The position numbers and the translations under genes are program-made. 64,000 nt of DNA from Spirosoma radiotolerans (lineage in GTDB: Bacteria > Bacteroidota > Bacteroidia > Cytophagales > Spirosomataceae). The notes beneath the pieces were generated by a model that worked only from the letters and a program-made list of their open reading frames with translations, was not told the origin of the DNA and did not search any database. The DNA lies in assembly GCF_000974425.1 (NCBI RefSeq), contig NZ_CP010429.1:1116001-1180000 (forward strand), given 5' to 3'. Each line of letters starts with the position of its first letter. Within the stretch, counting starts at the first letter, position 1. Shown here in pieces: positions 1-9,197 of the stretch.

Positions 1-1906
1 GGTATTCGCCCGTGTTGAGATTGATGGCGTTCAGCGTGCCCCAGGGTGGTTTAATGGCCGGGTAGTTGTCCTGGTCCCGAAACTGGGTGTTGCCGTTGTT
101 CAGGTAGGGGGGCATGTACGGAAAATCTTCCCCCTCGGTCGTGGGCGTGTTCACCACTGAACTGTGCTGATCGTTGGATGCGACGGCGGGTTTGGTGTCG
201 AGCTTGAACAGGTACCGGATAATGGCCTCCCGGTCGTCGGCGGTAAGGTGTCCGAACGAAGGCATCCGGCCCCGTCCCGTTACCAGAATAGAGGCTACCT
301 GTTCTTTCGTCAGCCGTTTGTCAACGTCAGTCAGGTTAGGGTAGGCCTGAGCGGTCTGGTTACCCGCTCCCGCTTTTTCGCCCGCAGCGTGGCAGACGGC
401 ACAGTTGGTATTGAACAGGGTTTGGCCGCGCGTGAGGGCTACGCCACCAGCCTGCGCCCGAACGTCGCGCATTTTGAGCCACCAGAGCATGGTGTTGGCA
501 TTCTGGTACAAAATGCCATCAGGGTCGGCGGCATTGCCACCCCACTCGGCCCCGCCACCGAAACCGTATAACAAGGTGCCTTCAAGGTTGGGCGGCATGT
601 ATTTACTGCCGTGCCGGCTGTTTTTGTAGCGATCGAGTACATACGCATGGGCTTCGGGCGTCCGGGTCGTGATTTCACTCTCCGTCAACTCCTGCCGGAC
701 AAATGGTGCTGGTTTTGTTGGAACGGGCTGGGTAGGCCAGGGCTGTTCGCCGGGTAAGGCGGGCGAAGTAGGTACCCGTACTTCGTTTACCGGAAAAAGG
801 GGTTTGCCAGTATCCCGGTCGAAGACAAATACATAGCCATCTTTGGTGGCCTGCGCCACCGCATCTACCATCTTTCCGTTGTGTTTGACCGTAATCAGAT
901 TGGGTGGGCAGGGCAGGTCACGGTCCCACAGGTCGTGGTGCACCGTCTGGAAATGCCAGATTCGTTTGCCGGTTGTTGCATTCAGGGCAATGACGCAATT
1001 GGCGAAGAGGTTCTGCCCTGGGCGGGCTCCGCCATAAAAGTCGACGGAGGGCGATCCCGTACCGGCATACACAACGCCCCGCTTTTCATCGACTACCAGG
1101 CCGGCCCAGCAATTGGCTCCGCCTAATTTTCTGTACGAATCTTTGGCCCAGGTTTCGTAGCCATACTCACCGGGAAGCGGAATGGTGTGAAATACCCATT
1201 CGAGCTTGCCGCTACGCACATTGAACGCCCGCAGATAGCCTGGAGGAGCATCGCCCCCTTCGTTGACGGCCGAACCGGTAATCAGTAAATCTTTGTAAAT
1301 AACGCCGGGGGTCGTGACCCGGATTGACAGGTTGGCTACCTCATGGCCAAGAGTTTCCCTGTCGCCAAGCCCTTCGTGCAGATCGACCGTTCCATTTTTG
1401 CCAAAACTCTCCACCAGCTTTCCCGTTGTGGCATTGACTGCATACAGAAACGAGCCTACTGTATACAGAATCCGTTTATCCTGGCCATCTTCCCAGTACA
1501 TGACCCCGCGAACCGGATGGAACCGGGGCTTTTTTTCGGGATCGGCGAAGGGGTCAAATTGCCAGTGTTGCTTTCCTGTGGCGGCATCAATGGCAAACAG
1601 TTTTAGCCTTGGCGACGTACCATAGAGCACCCCTTTTATAACGATGGGCTGGCACTGGATGTCCATACCCCGCTGACCACTGGCCTTGTTGTCGCCGGTA
1701 TCATAGCTCCAGGCGAGGGTCAGATTTTTTACCGTCTGGGTGTTGATTTGAGACAAAGGTGAGTAGCGATTTCCGGCAGCATTGCCGCCATAAGTCGGCC
1801 AGTCGTTGTTCGGTGGGGACTGTTTTATGGATGGCTTGTCTTCATTCAAGGAGAGGTAACTTCCCAGAATCAATAGGCCGAATAAGGATTTCAGGACAAA
1901 ATTCAT
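1..1906 (-). CDS. PQQ-dependent dehydrogenase with inserted cytochrome c domain (3' end outside window)
   Basis: The reading frame opens at ATG 1906-1904 and runs off the left edge with about 635 codons visible. The first ~20 residues are a hydrophobic export signal (MNFVLKSLFGLLILGSYLSL). The mature part begins with a DWPTYGGNAAGNRYSPL motif typical of quinoprotein glucose/alcohol dehydrogenase beta-propellers, and PQQ-type repeats such as FAIDAATGKQHW follow. A CAVCH heme c motif sits at 389-403 (about residues 502-506), inside the propeller rather than at its end. After it the propeller resumes (WGTLNAINLNTGEY). Enzymes of this family oxidise aldoses or alcohols in the periplasm and pass electrons to the respiratory chain. 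Downstream of the SusCD and dehydratase genes, it could make aldonates for them. The substrate is not determined. Confidence 0.88.
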   Translation of the reverse strand, partial: MNFVLKSLFGLLILGSYLSLNEDKPSIKQSPPNNDWPTYGGNAAGNRYSPLSQINTQTVKNLTLAWSYDTGDNKASGQRGMDIQCQPIVIKGVLYGTSPRLKLFAIDAATGKQHWQFDPFADPEKKPRFHPVRGVMYWEDGQDKRILYTVGSFLYAVNATTGKLVESFGKNGTVDLHEGLGDRETLGHEVANLSIRVTTPGVIYKDLLITGSAVNEGGDAPPGYLRAFNVRSGKLEWVFHTIPLPGEYGYETWAKDSYRKLGGANCWAGLVVDEKRGVVYAGTGSPSVDFYGGARPGQNLFANCVIALNATTGKRIWHFQTVHHDLWDRDLPCPPNLITVKHNGKMVDAVAQATKDGYVFVFDRDTGKPLFPVNEVRVPTSPALPGEQPWPTQPVPTKPAPFVRQELTESEITTRTPEAHAYVLDRYKNSRHGSKYMPPNLEGTLLYGFGGGAEWGGNAADPDGILYQNANTMLWWLKMRDVRAQAGGVALTRGQTLFNTNCAVCHAAGEKAGAGNQTAQAYPNLTDVDKRLTKEQVASILVTGRGRMPSFGHLTADDREAIIRYLFKLDTKPAVASNDQHSSVVNTPTTEGEDFPYMPPYLNNGNTQFRDQDNYPAIKPPWGTLNAINLNTGEY

Positions 1907-1946
1907 GGACTAGTTAGTCGGTTAAGAGTTCTAGAACAAAGGCGTT

Positions 1947-1962
1947 ATTTAAACGTTTGCAG
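1947..1962. promoter_or_regulatory. Possible LacI-type operator before the PQQ dehydrogenase gene
   Basis: ATTTAAACGTTTGCAG is an imperfect palindrome with a central CG, 41 bases upstream of the start at 1906. It resembles the operator-like sites elsewhere in this locus but has only 5 of 7 symmetric pairs, so it is weaker. Confidence 0.3.
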
Positions 1963-2080
1963 AAGCGTTTTTTGAGATTCTCTGGCATGTGGGCCGCCCC
2001 GCTTCGTCAGAATGACAGAAAATGCCGATTATGGCTCGTTCAGGCAAGTTTAAACGGAGTTCAATAGTACTTGATCCGCA

Positions 2081-3055
2081 TTACTTCGCTTTCTCATAAA
2101 ATTCATAGGTAATTTTCCAGGTCACTTCCTTGCCGGGAGGGGCCTCCAGCCGAATATAAGGTTCCGGGCAGGAGGTGGTGGCGCAGGCCCAGTAAACCAG
2201 CTTTTCCATGGGATGGTCACTGGTAATGTGGACGCCCGCCCCGGTCTTCTGGTTTTCGATACGGATGTCGTAATCGCTGGAAACGGGTTTGAATCCTTGC
2301 AAACCCGCACTATAGACCTGTTCTTTTTTTTCTAACTCCCGCGAATAAAATAGCCGGTTGCCCTCCGCCTGAATGGTGGTCCCGAATCCCTTACCCTCCG
2401 CTTTTACCTCGAATGGAAACTTAATGTTGACCGTGGGTCCAGTGGGTTGTTTGTCGATGATAAAGAAGTTGTGGTCATACACGCTTGTCTGGATGGGTTT
2501 GCTACCCGTGTTTTTGAGGCTATGCTCCAGCACCAGTTCAGGTTTGCCCTTGCTCAGTCGAACGGTTTTGGTGTACCGATACCCATAGCCGGTCGGATCG
2601 GTTAGTTCATGCGTAAAATTAATCTGGTCTTTGTGGCGTTTGACGGTCCATTTGCCGTGATCAGCTACCTCGAAATACTTCGCAAAAGAGTAGGCTTTAT
2701 CGTCTGGCTTGCGGAGCGACCCGACCCCAATCTTCACGAATGTATCACCGGGTTTGGCGTCTGCGTAGCCCAGTGGTGTAAACTCCTCGGCGGGCCCATT
2801 GATGGCATCGTGCATCTTGGGGTCGTAGGTGTCAAACCATTGATCAATAAAACTATGTCCTTTGTAGGTAAGATTCCCGAACGCACCCGCCCAGTCGAAC
2901 CGGGTGCCCTGATAGTACCCCTGCTGCTCATCCGGTAGGTATAGGGTCGTTTCAATAACGCCATTCGACAGTTCGGCCTGCGGCCATTCAGCCAGAGGCA
3001 TTGTTGCGGCACATAAGCCGAAAATAGCGGTTGTCAGTACTATTGCCTTTTTCAA
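2081..3055 (-). CDS. Secreted mutarotase-like (aldose epimerase fold) protein
   Basis: This is a 324-residue protein with a TTG start at 3055; the signal peptide MKKAIVLTTAIFGLCAA begins exactly there. The body is beta-rich, with patterns such as GYGYRYTKTVRLSKGKP, a 'lvlEHSLKNTGSKPI' strand pair and a conserved VYDHNFF segment, all typical of galactose-mutarotase-like sandwich domains that bind sugars. No catalytic assignment can be made with certainty. It lies downstream of the first SusD gene, separated from it by a strong 15-bp hairpin (3074-3106), and upstream of the PQQ dehydrogenase. A role in interconverting sugar anomers before oxidation would fit, but that is inference. Confidence 0.65.
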   Translation of the reverse strand: MKKAIVLTTAIFGLCAATMPLAEWPQAELSNGVIETTLYLPDEQQGYYQGTRFDWAGAFGNLTYKGHSFIDQWFDTYDPKMHDAINGPAEEFTPLGYADAKPGDTFVKIGVGSLRKPDDKAYSFAKYFEVADHGKWTVKRHKDQINFTHELTDPTGYGYRYTKTVRLSKGKPELVLEHSLKNTGSKPIQTSVYDHNFFIIDKQPTGPTVNIKFPFEVKAEGKGFGTTIQAEGNRLFYSRELEKKEQVYSAGLQGFKPVSSDYDIRIENQKTGAGVHITSDHPMEKLVYWACATTSCPEPYIRLEAPPGKEVTWKITYEFYEKAK

Positions 3056-3073
3056 AATGGTATGTGTTTGTAA

Positions 3074-3106
3074 AGGCCTATAAGGTTTTTGAAACCTTAT
3101 AGGCCT
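3074..3106. repeat. Perfect 15-bp inverted repeat with 3-base loop
   Basis: The arms are AGGCCTATAAGGTTT (3074-3088) and its exact complement (3092-3106). It lies between the first susD and the mutarotase-like gene. The inner AAGGTTT..AAACCTT resembles the small palindromes near 20929 and 51070. It could attenuate transcription or stabilise the upstream susCD mRNA. Confidence 0.75.
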
Positions 3107-3121
3107 ACTTTGTTAGATCAC

Positions 3122-4594
3122 CTACAAATTTGGGTTAATTGACGTATCGGTGTACGGCAACGGGAACCAATAATTTGCCTTGGTAATTGGCTTGATTGGT
3201 TGCAGATCTTCAGGACTTTTGGCCGCATTGGCAGCTTCTACTTGCTCCAGCCGAATCAGGTCAAACCACCGGGTCCGTTCGCAGGCAAACTCCCAGGCGC
3301 GTTCCTGTACCACGGCGTCGGCAAACTGAGCGGCCGTAAGGCCATCACCCGGTGCAAGTGCCTTGGTTCCCGCCGGCAAACCCCGCAGCCGAACCGCATT
3401 TAATGCATCATAGGCTGCCTGATCCGGTCCACCCGTACCGCGTGCTTTGGCCTCTGCATAGATGGTCAGTACGTGTGGGTAGCGCATCATGACAGATGGC
3501 AGCGAAATGCTGGACGTAACGACATTACCTTTGATGTACCATTTCTTGTAGTACGGATGTTTCGTCAGGCTTTGCTCCCAGGGAATGGTGGTAGCACCCA
3601 AGCCAAACTGCGTCCGGAAGGTAGCATCTTTACGGGGACCAGCGGGGAAGTTCTTAAAGAAATTGAGTTCGGCAAACATATCGTCCCAGCCCCCCTCTTC
3701 ACCCGGCATGGTTGTGTTGCCATACGTAGCGTTGGCCGTACCGCTGCCTCCCGTAAATCCACTGATCTGAAATACCGATTCCGGAATAATTGCCACGGCC
3801 GGATCGTTGTCGAAAACGGCGGCAAACGTTGGCATCAACGCAAAACCATACGCAGCGCGGTTGTCAATCACTTCCTTGGCTTTGGCCGCAGCCAGATCGT
3901 ATTTGTCGGTTTGCTTCAATGGCCAGCCCGCCATGGTCAGGTACACATCGGCCAGGAACGCTTTGGCCGCCCCCGCATTGGGCCGACCCGGATCGCGCCG
4001 GGTGTTGGGTAACAGGGTCTCCGCTTTCTTCAGATCCTCGACGATCAATGCATAGACCTCCGCTGGTGTCGATTTTTTGATGGTGAGTAGACTGGCCGAG
4101 TATTCACCCGCCAGAACCAGTGGGATATTGCCGTAAAAACGGGTTAACCAGTAGTAGGAAAAGCCACGAATGAAATAAGCCTCGCCCGCAATAATGTCGA
4201 TCGTTGCCTTGGTACCGGCCGTTTTCGTGTAATTGTTGATCACGTTGTTGGCGCCCTGAATGGCTTTGTAGCAACCCGTGTAGACAGCTCCTGAGCGCTG
4301 GTTTGTGGTCGATACGTTAAACTGGTCGAACTCGCGCCAGTCGGCTTTGTTACTGGCTGGGTGCGTCGTCACATCGTCGCTACCAATGGTTGCCGCATTG
4401 GCCGATGGGTGAAGGAATCCATAGGTCCACTGATTGCCCAGGCCCCGATAGGCTCCGGTCAGGGCCGACTCCAGACCGTCCTGAGTCGAGAGAACATTTC
4501 CGCCGTATAACAGCCCGGTCGTATCTTCTTCAAGGTAACCTTTGCAGCCTGCGGTGAGCAGGGCCGCCAAGCCAAGTATGACTAATTTTTTCAT
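3122..4594 (-). CDS. SusD/RagB-family outer-membrane lipoprotein (first pair)
   Basis: This 490-residue protein has a lipoprotein signal whose lipobox LTAGC places the lipidated cysteine at residue 17. The helical TPR-like SusD core follows, with signatures such as GEAYFIRGFSYYWLTRFYGNIPLVL, a PNAGAAKAFLADVYLTMAGWP repeat region and the C-terminal WEFACERTRWFDLIRLEQ motif typical of RagB/SusD. It sits on the cell surface as the ligand-capturing lid of the SusC channel encoded just upstream (4696-7686). The genes are about 100 bp apart and that gap holds a repeat element. Neighbouring sugar-acid enzymes suggest an oligosaccharide or uronate/aldonate ligand, though the ligand itself is not readable from sequence. 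Confidence 0.93.
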   Translation of the reverse strand: MKKLVILGLAALLTAGCKGYLEEDTTGLLYGGNVLSTQDGLESALTGAYRGLGNQWTYGFLHPSANAATIGSDDVTTHPASNKADWREFDQFNVSTTNQRSGAVYTGCYKAIQGANNVINNYTKTAGTKATIDIIAGEAYFIRGFSYYWLTRFYGNIPLVLAGEYSASLLTIKKSTPAEVYALIVEDLKKAETLLPNTRRDPGRPNAGAAKAFLADVYLTMAGWPLKQTDKYDLAAAKAKEVIDNRAAYGFALMPTFAAVFDNDPAVAIIPESVFQISGFTGGSGTANATYGNTTMPGEEGGWDDMFAELNFFKNFPAGPRKDATFRTQFGLGATTIPWEQSLTKHPYYKKWYIKGNVVTSSISLPSVMMRYPHVLTIYAEAKARGTGGPDQAAYDALNAVRLRGLPAGTKALAPGDGLTAAQFADAVVQERAWEFACERTRWFDLIRLEQVEAANAAKSPEDLQPIKPITKANYWFPLPYTDTSINPNL

Positions 4595-4606
4595 GATTTG
4601 TTAAAT

Positions 4607-4690
4607 AGGTTTACGGCTTACGGTTTATGGTTCACGGTTGGGCGGGCATGTTTGTGCGTCAGCCACCGGAAACTAAAAACGGAAAACCAG
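4607..4690. repeat. Dispersed intergenic repeat, family 1 (between susD and susC)
   Basis: The segment reads AGGTTTACGGCTTACGGTTT then ATGGTTCACGGTTG, followed by TGCGTCAGCCACCGG. The same two modules (GGTTTAYGGT words plus TGCGTCAGCYAC) recur near 12201, 53335 and 56272. The function is unknown. Confidence 0.6.
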
Positions 4691-4695
4691 TTTTC

Positions 4696-7686
4696 TTAAA
4701 AGCCCAGGTTTATACCGAGCGTATATTGTTTGGCATTTGGATAGGAACCGTAGTCAATACCGATGGCGGTATCGGTGTTCGAACCGACGCGGGCGGACTC
4801 TGGATCCGGGCCCTTGTATTTTGTGATCGTCAGCAGATTCGTTGCGCTGGCAAATACCCGGATATTCGCCTTGTTATGAATGAATCCAGTGGGTACGTTG
4901 TAGGAAAGGCTTACGTTTTTCAAACGAACGAAGCTGCCATTTTCCAGGAACCGGCTCGACTGGGTGAACGGCTGATATGTTTTCGTAAACGCCGGAACGT
5001 CCGATGTTTCATTACCGGGCCGGTAGTAATCCCGAATCTCCGACAGAATGAATTGCCGCGCATCGCCCGAGCCTGACAGGGCTGCTGCCCGAGTATAGTT
5101 GAGCTTATCGACACCAAATACACCGTTGAAGAATACATTCAGGGTCAGTCCTTTATACGTAAATGTGTTGTTCCAGCCACCCGTTGCTTTCGGAAATGCC
5201 CGGCCTATAATCTGAAAGTCATCCGTTGTGATCGAATTGTCGCCGTTGAGATCCTGATAATGTGGATCGCCTGGTACACGACCCTGCTTGGCTGCTGCAT
5301 CGGCTTCGTTTGGTTTCCAGGTTCCCAAATACTTCAGGCCCCAATACGAACCCAGTGGCTCGCCTGGTATCAGCATAAATTCATTCGTGGTCGACATGCC
5401 ACCCCCAACGCCCGTACCCTGTCCCAGCCGGGGCAGCCCACCCAGACTGAGTACTTTGTTCTGTAAAGTAGACAGGTTCAGATTCGTCTCCCAGCGGAAA
5501 CTTCCCGCTACCAAAGGTGTACCGCCGATTGAAAACTCAAAGCCTTTGTTCTCAACCTCACCCACATTTCGGGCCTGGGTACCACCACCGGCATAGCTCG
5601 GAATGGCTACGTTCAGGAGAAGGTCGGTCGTGTTCTTCTTAAAATAATCAGCTTCAATATGCAGCCGTCCGTTCAGAAATTCCATTTCAAGGCCTACGTC
5701 CACCTGCTTGGTTGTTTCCCACTTGAGGTCTGGATTGCCGGGGTTGCCCAAAATAACCCCCGAGGTGGCAGCCGTGTTGTTGAACGCGACCTGGGCTGAG
5801 CTATAGGACGATATCGTCGAGTAAGGACCAAGGGCCTGGCTGCCGGTCATCCCCCAGCTTCCCCGCAGTTTGAGGTTGCTGAATACGTTGAGTTTCTTGA
5901 TAAACTCTTCCTCCGATAAACGCCACCCAAGCGCTACGGATGGGAAAACACTATACTGGTTGCCCGCTGCAAACTTGGATGATCCATCCCGACGGACGGC
6001 CGCTGATACCAGATATTTGTCTTTGTATCCATAGTTGATACGTCCCAGCAACGACAGCAGGGTCCATTTCTGATAACTCGACGCTACGGTAGCGGCTGTA
6101 TTCCCGCCGATGTTGTCATAGCCCAATTGCGGAAACCGTAGTCCTGATGCACTGGCGGTAAAGTCTCTACTAGTGAATTGCTGTGTTTCCAGAACGGCAA
6201 CGGCGTTAATGGAGTGATTGCCTATTTTGACGTCGTAATTCAGATTATTCGTGTTTTGAAGGGTCACCTGCTCGGCCGAATACCGGCTTGCGGTCGGTAC
6301 GTTGTTCGAGAGTCGCTTGCCGTTTAAGTTCAGGTTTTGCAAATTCAGGTAATTGACGGCGTACTGTAAATCGAGCGAAAGCCCTTTGATGGGGAGCTTA
6401 TAGTTCACCCCACCATTGATGTTGATACCGCTCTTGTTGGCATCGACTGACTGATCGTACAGATAATCCAGCGGATTGCGGTAAACGGAACCAATCGGGT
6501 CCGTAAACGTCGGCTGGCCATCGGCACCATAAGCAGGCGTGGTGGGTGCCCAGGCCAGTGCCTGAACGATGGCGCCACCGTCGAGCGTGTTGTGATTTTG
6601 TGACCGTGTAGCCCACAGATTCAGCCGAAACGAAAGTTTGTCATTGATCTGCGTATTTATGTTGGTCCGCAGGTTATACCGCTTAAACCCGCTGTTGTTG
6701 ACGATACCATTTTGATTTAAATAGTTTCCCGACACCAGAAAGGTCGTTTTGTCGCTACCACCCGACAGCGTAATTTGGTGTTGTTGACCAGATCCATTAC
6801 GGAATACCAGGCTCTGCCAGTCGGTGCCGCCATTTTGTTTGAACTGCGCGATCTGATCGGCCGTAAAGGGCAGATTGGAGCCCGTAGCGGTGGCGCGGGC
6901 ATTGACGATTTCGGCAAATTCTCCGGCCGGTAATACGTCGTATTTTTTGATGACTTCCGACGTACTGAACTGACCTTCGTAGTTGACTTTAAGGCCTTTA
7001 GAACCTTTTTTGGTCGTAATGATCACCACGCCATTGGCACCGCGACTACCATAAATGGAGGTCGATGCGGCATCTTTCAGGATCTGAATGGTCTCAATAT
7101 CGCTTGGGTTAACAAAGTTAAAATCAGCGCCAACGAACCCATCGACCACGTACAGCGGGTTGTTATTGCCCAAAACGGAGTTCGCTCCTCTGATCCGAAT
7201 CCTGGCATCGCCACCAGGAGCTCCATTCGTCTGGCTTACCTGCACACCTGCAGCGCGTCCCTGCAGCACCTGATCCAGTCGGGTAACCGGCTGCTGGGCA
7301 AATTCCTTGGTGGAAATGGCCGTCAGCGCACCCGTTACGTCGGTTTTGCGTTGGGTACCGTACCCAACGACAACTACCTCGTTCAATGTTTTCTGGTCCT
7401 CCGCTAACTGAATCGTAACAACGGAGCGACCATTAATAGGCACTGTCTGGCTTATATAGCCGATATTCGAAAAGACCAGCGAGCCATTACCCGGCGCATT
7501 CAGCGTGAAATTGCCAGATGCATCGGTAGCGGTACCCACCGTTGTACCGCTAACCTGAACATTGACGCCCGGCAACCCCTGATTGTCGGGGCCGGTCACC
7601 GTACCCGTCACTCTGGCATTCTGAGCGAAGGCGTAGCCTTGGCACAGCAGCAGCAGCAGGAAGAGATAGTTTACATGTTTTTTCAT
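4696..7686 (-). CDS. SusC/RagA-family TonB-dependent transporter (first pair)
   Basis: This 996-residue outer-membrane protein has a signal peptide (about residues 1-21), then an N-terminal carboxypeptidase-regulatory-like domain (VTGTVTGPDNQGLPGVNVQV, to about residue 95), the EVVVVGYGTQRK TonB-box region, a plug domain with the signature IRIRGANSVLGNNNPLYVVD and ILKDAASTSIYGSRGANGV, and a long beta-barrel ending in GINLGF with a terminal aromatic. It imports the ligand captured by the SusD partner, energised by TonB. It begins 82 bp downstream of the galactonate dehydratase-like gene and is probably co-transcribed with it. The length is normal for SusC-like proteins. Confidence 0.95.
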   Translation of the reverse strand: MKKHVNYLFLLLLLCQGYAFAQNARVTGTVTGPDNQGLPGVNVQVSGTTVGTATDASGNFTLNAPGNGSLVFSNIGYISQTVPINGRSVVTIQLAEDQKTLNEVVVVGYGTQRKTDVTGALTAISTKEFAQQPVTRLDQVLQGRAAGVQVSQTNGAPGGDARIRIRGANSVLGNNNPLYVVDGFVGADFNFVNPSDIETIQILKDAASTSIYGSRGANGVVIITTKKGSKGLKVNYEGQFSTSEVIKKYDVLPAGEFAEIVNARATATGSNLPFTADQIAQFKQNGGTDWQSLVFRNGSGQQHQITLSGGSDKTTFLVSGNYLNQNGIVNNSGFKRYNLRTNINTQINDKLSFRLNLWATRSQNHNTLDGGAIVQALAWAPTTPAYGADGQPTFTDPIGSVYRNPLDYLYDQSVDANKSGININGGVNYKLPIKGLSLDLQYAVNYLNLQNLNLNGKRLSNNVPTASRYSAEQVTLQNTNNLNYDVKIGNHSINAVAVLETQQFTSRDFTASASGLRFPQLGYDNIGGNTAATVASSYQKWTLLSLLGRINYGYKDKYLVSAAVRRDGSSKFAAGNQYSVFPSVALGWRLSEEEFIKKLNVFSNLKLRGSWGMTGSQALGPYSTISSYSSAQVAFNNTAATSGVILGNPGNPDLKWETTKQVDVGLEMEFLNGRLHIEADYFKKNTTDLLLNVAIPSYAGGGTQARNVGEVENKGFEFSIGGTPLVAGSFRWETNLNLSTLQNKVLSLGGLPRLGQGTGVGGGMSTTNEFMLIPGEPLGSYWGLKYLGTWKPNEADAAAKQGRVPGDPHYQDLNGDNSITTDDFQIIGRAFPKATGGWNNTFTYKGLTLNVFFNGVFGVDKLNYTRAAALSGSGDARQFILSEIRDYYRPGNETSDVPAFTKTYQPFTQSSRFLENGSFVRLKNVSLSYNVPTGFIHNKANIRVFASATNLLTITKYKGPDPESARVGSNTDTAIGIDYGSYPNAKQYTLGINLGF

Positions 7687-7768
7687 GATTAAAAATTAAT
7701 TGGGTAAAAGGAATACTGATTTTTAGTGTACTAGGGGATTGTTTAATTGTCTTTCCGTAGCTCGCTGA

Positions 7769-9016
7769 TTACCAGTCGACTACGGAACCGTCGAGGGCGT
7801 TATATGACTCGGGGTTTTTCCAATCGTGGCCGATCTTGTCTTTCATCTTGTCTTCATCCAGTTCGACACCCAAGCCTGGCCCTTGCGGAATCATCACGGT
7901 GCCGTCTTTTTGCAGTTTGAAGGGGTTCTTTAAATACCCTTCGCCTAGGGAGACCTGCTCCTGTACCAGAAAATTGGGTATACTGGCTGCCAGATTAAGG
8001 CCAACGGCGAGGGAGATTGGCCCCATTGGATTATGCGGGGCAACGGGCACGTAGTACGCTTCGGCCATGCCCGCAATCAGGCGGCCTTCGGTGATACCAC
8101 CCGCATGGCACAGGTCTGGTTGAACAATGCTGACGGCTTTCTTCTCCAGTAGTTCACGAAAGCCCCATTTGGTGAAAATGCGCTCTCCGGCCGCTATGGG
8201 TAGGTGGGTACCCCGAGCAATGTCAACCATCGTATCAACGTTCTGCGCCTGACACGGCTCCTCAACGAACATCGGTTGAAACGGCTCTAACTGCTTGATG
8301 AGTACTTTGGCCGTTTGGGGTGAAATATTTCCATGAAAGTCGATGGCAATGTCCATCTCAGGGCCACCAGCTTCCCTCAGGGAAGCGAAATTATCGACGG
8401 CATATTTGATGAATTGGGGGTTTTCGACAATGTTGGCCGGGTTCTTATGGGCAACGCCTGTTTTGATAACCGTATATCCTTCGGCCTTCCGTTTCTTGAT
8501 GTCTTCCGCATTGCTGGCCCGACCGTAAATCCGGACCCGGTCGCGGGTAGGACCACCCAGCAGCTCATAAACCGGCACATTCAGAAGCTTCCCTTTAATA
8601 TCCCACAAAGCATGGTCGATGCCACTCAATGCACTCGTTAAAATGGGACCGCCCCGATAAAAGGCGTGTCGATAAATCGCCTGCCAGTGGTGCACAACAT
8701 GCCGGGGGTCTTTACCGATCAGATACGGTTCTACTTCTTTAATCGCCGTCTGGATTGTTAGCGCCCGACCCTCGAGCAAGGGTTCGCCTAAACCGACGAC
8801 GCCCACATCGGTATGGATTTTAAGGAAAATCCAACGGGGCTTGACCAGGAAGGTTTCCAGTTTTGTAATCTTTACCTTACTATAATCGGCAAAGTGGCCT
8901 GGGCTAACTGCATACGACGATTTCGGTAACGCCATTACGCCCATACCCGTAACACCTAAAACGGACTGTATAGCCGCCCGCCGGGATATGCCGGTTTTTC
9001 TGTTCGATGATTTCAT
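7769..9016 (-). CDS. dgoD: Galactonate dehydratase-like enolase-superfamily enzyme, exported
   Basis: This 415-residue protein matches E. coli DgoD closely from memory (PRWIFLKIHTDVGVVGLGEP, FYRGGPILTSALSGIDHALW, KVLIKQLEPFQPMFVEEP, SIVQPDLCHAGGITE). The predicted metal ligands are D226 (in IDFHGN), E252 and E278 (AAGER), with acid/base candidates H228 and H328 (APHNP). DgoD dehydrates D-galactonate to 2-keto-3-deoxygalactonate. Unlike DgoD, this protein carries about 38 extra N-terminal residues with a twin-arginine pattern (GISRRAAIQSVLG) and a hydrophobic stretch ending SSYA, so export by Tat is likely. An operator-like palindrome lies 28 bp upstream of the start. Substrate could be another aldonate; family assignment is firm. 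Confidence 0.85.
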   Translation of the reverse strand: MKSSNRKTGISRRAAIQSVLGVTGMGVMALPKSSYAVSPGHFADYSKVKITKLETFLVKPRWIFLKIHTDVGVVGLGEPLLEGRALTIQTAIKEVEPYLIGKDPRHVVHHWQAIYRHAFYRGGPILTSALSGIDHALWDIKGKLLNVPVYELLGGPTRDRVRIYGRASNAEDIKKRKAEGYTVIKTGVAHKNPANIVENPQFIKYAVDNFASLREAGGPEMDIAIDFHGNISPQTAKVLIKQLEPFQPMFVEEPCQAQNVDTMVDIARGTHLPIAAGERIFTKWGFRELLEKKAVSIVQPDLCHAGGITEGRLIAGMAEAYYVPVAPHNPMGPISLAVGLNLAASIPNFLVQEQVSLGEGYLKNPFKLQKDGTVMIPQGPGLGVELDEDKMKDKIGHDWKNPESYNALDGSVVDW

Positions 9017-9043
9017 TCTGTTCTGAGTTAAGGAATTCAGTCA

Positions 9044-9061
9044 GTTTAATCGTTTAAGCAA
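9044..9061 (-). promoter_or_regulatory. LacI-type operator before the galactonate dehydratase-like gene
   Basis: On the minus strand this reads TTGCTTAAACGATTAAAC, starting 28 bp upstream of the start codon. It shares GCTTAAACGATTAA with the site at 16975-16992. The palindrome with central CG is the usual form of LacI-family operators. Binding by the regulator at 17004-18044 is inferred. Confidence 0.6.
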
Positions 9062-9076
9062 TTGTCGAAAAAAAAT

Positions 9077-9191
9077 AGTTGTGGAACTCTTCTATGGCCT
9101 GTGTCCTCACAGGCCAGTTATGCGTCAGCTACTGTGAGCCATTTGGTAGAGTGGCCTTTGTCCTCGCAGGCCATGGAAGAGCTCCACAACT
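9077..9191. repeat. Long inverted repeat between two dehydratase genes
   Basis: Arms 9077-9100 and 9168-9191 match at 22 of 24 positions and enclose about 67 bases. The interior repeats TGTCCTCACAGGCC and TTGTCCTCGCAGGCC and contains TGCGTCAGCTAC, a word shared with the repeats near 4650, 12250 and 56340. Confidence 0.65.
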
Positions 9192-9197
9192 AGTGCT

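Noticed and set aside
164-1625. Several plus-strand frames over the PQQ dehydrogenase region
   Set aside because: The minus strand has one continuous frame with heme and propeller motifs across the same bases.
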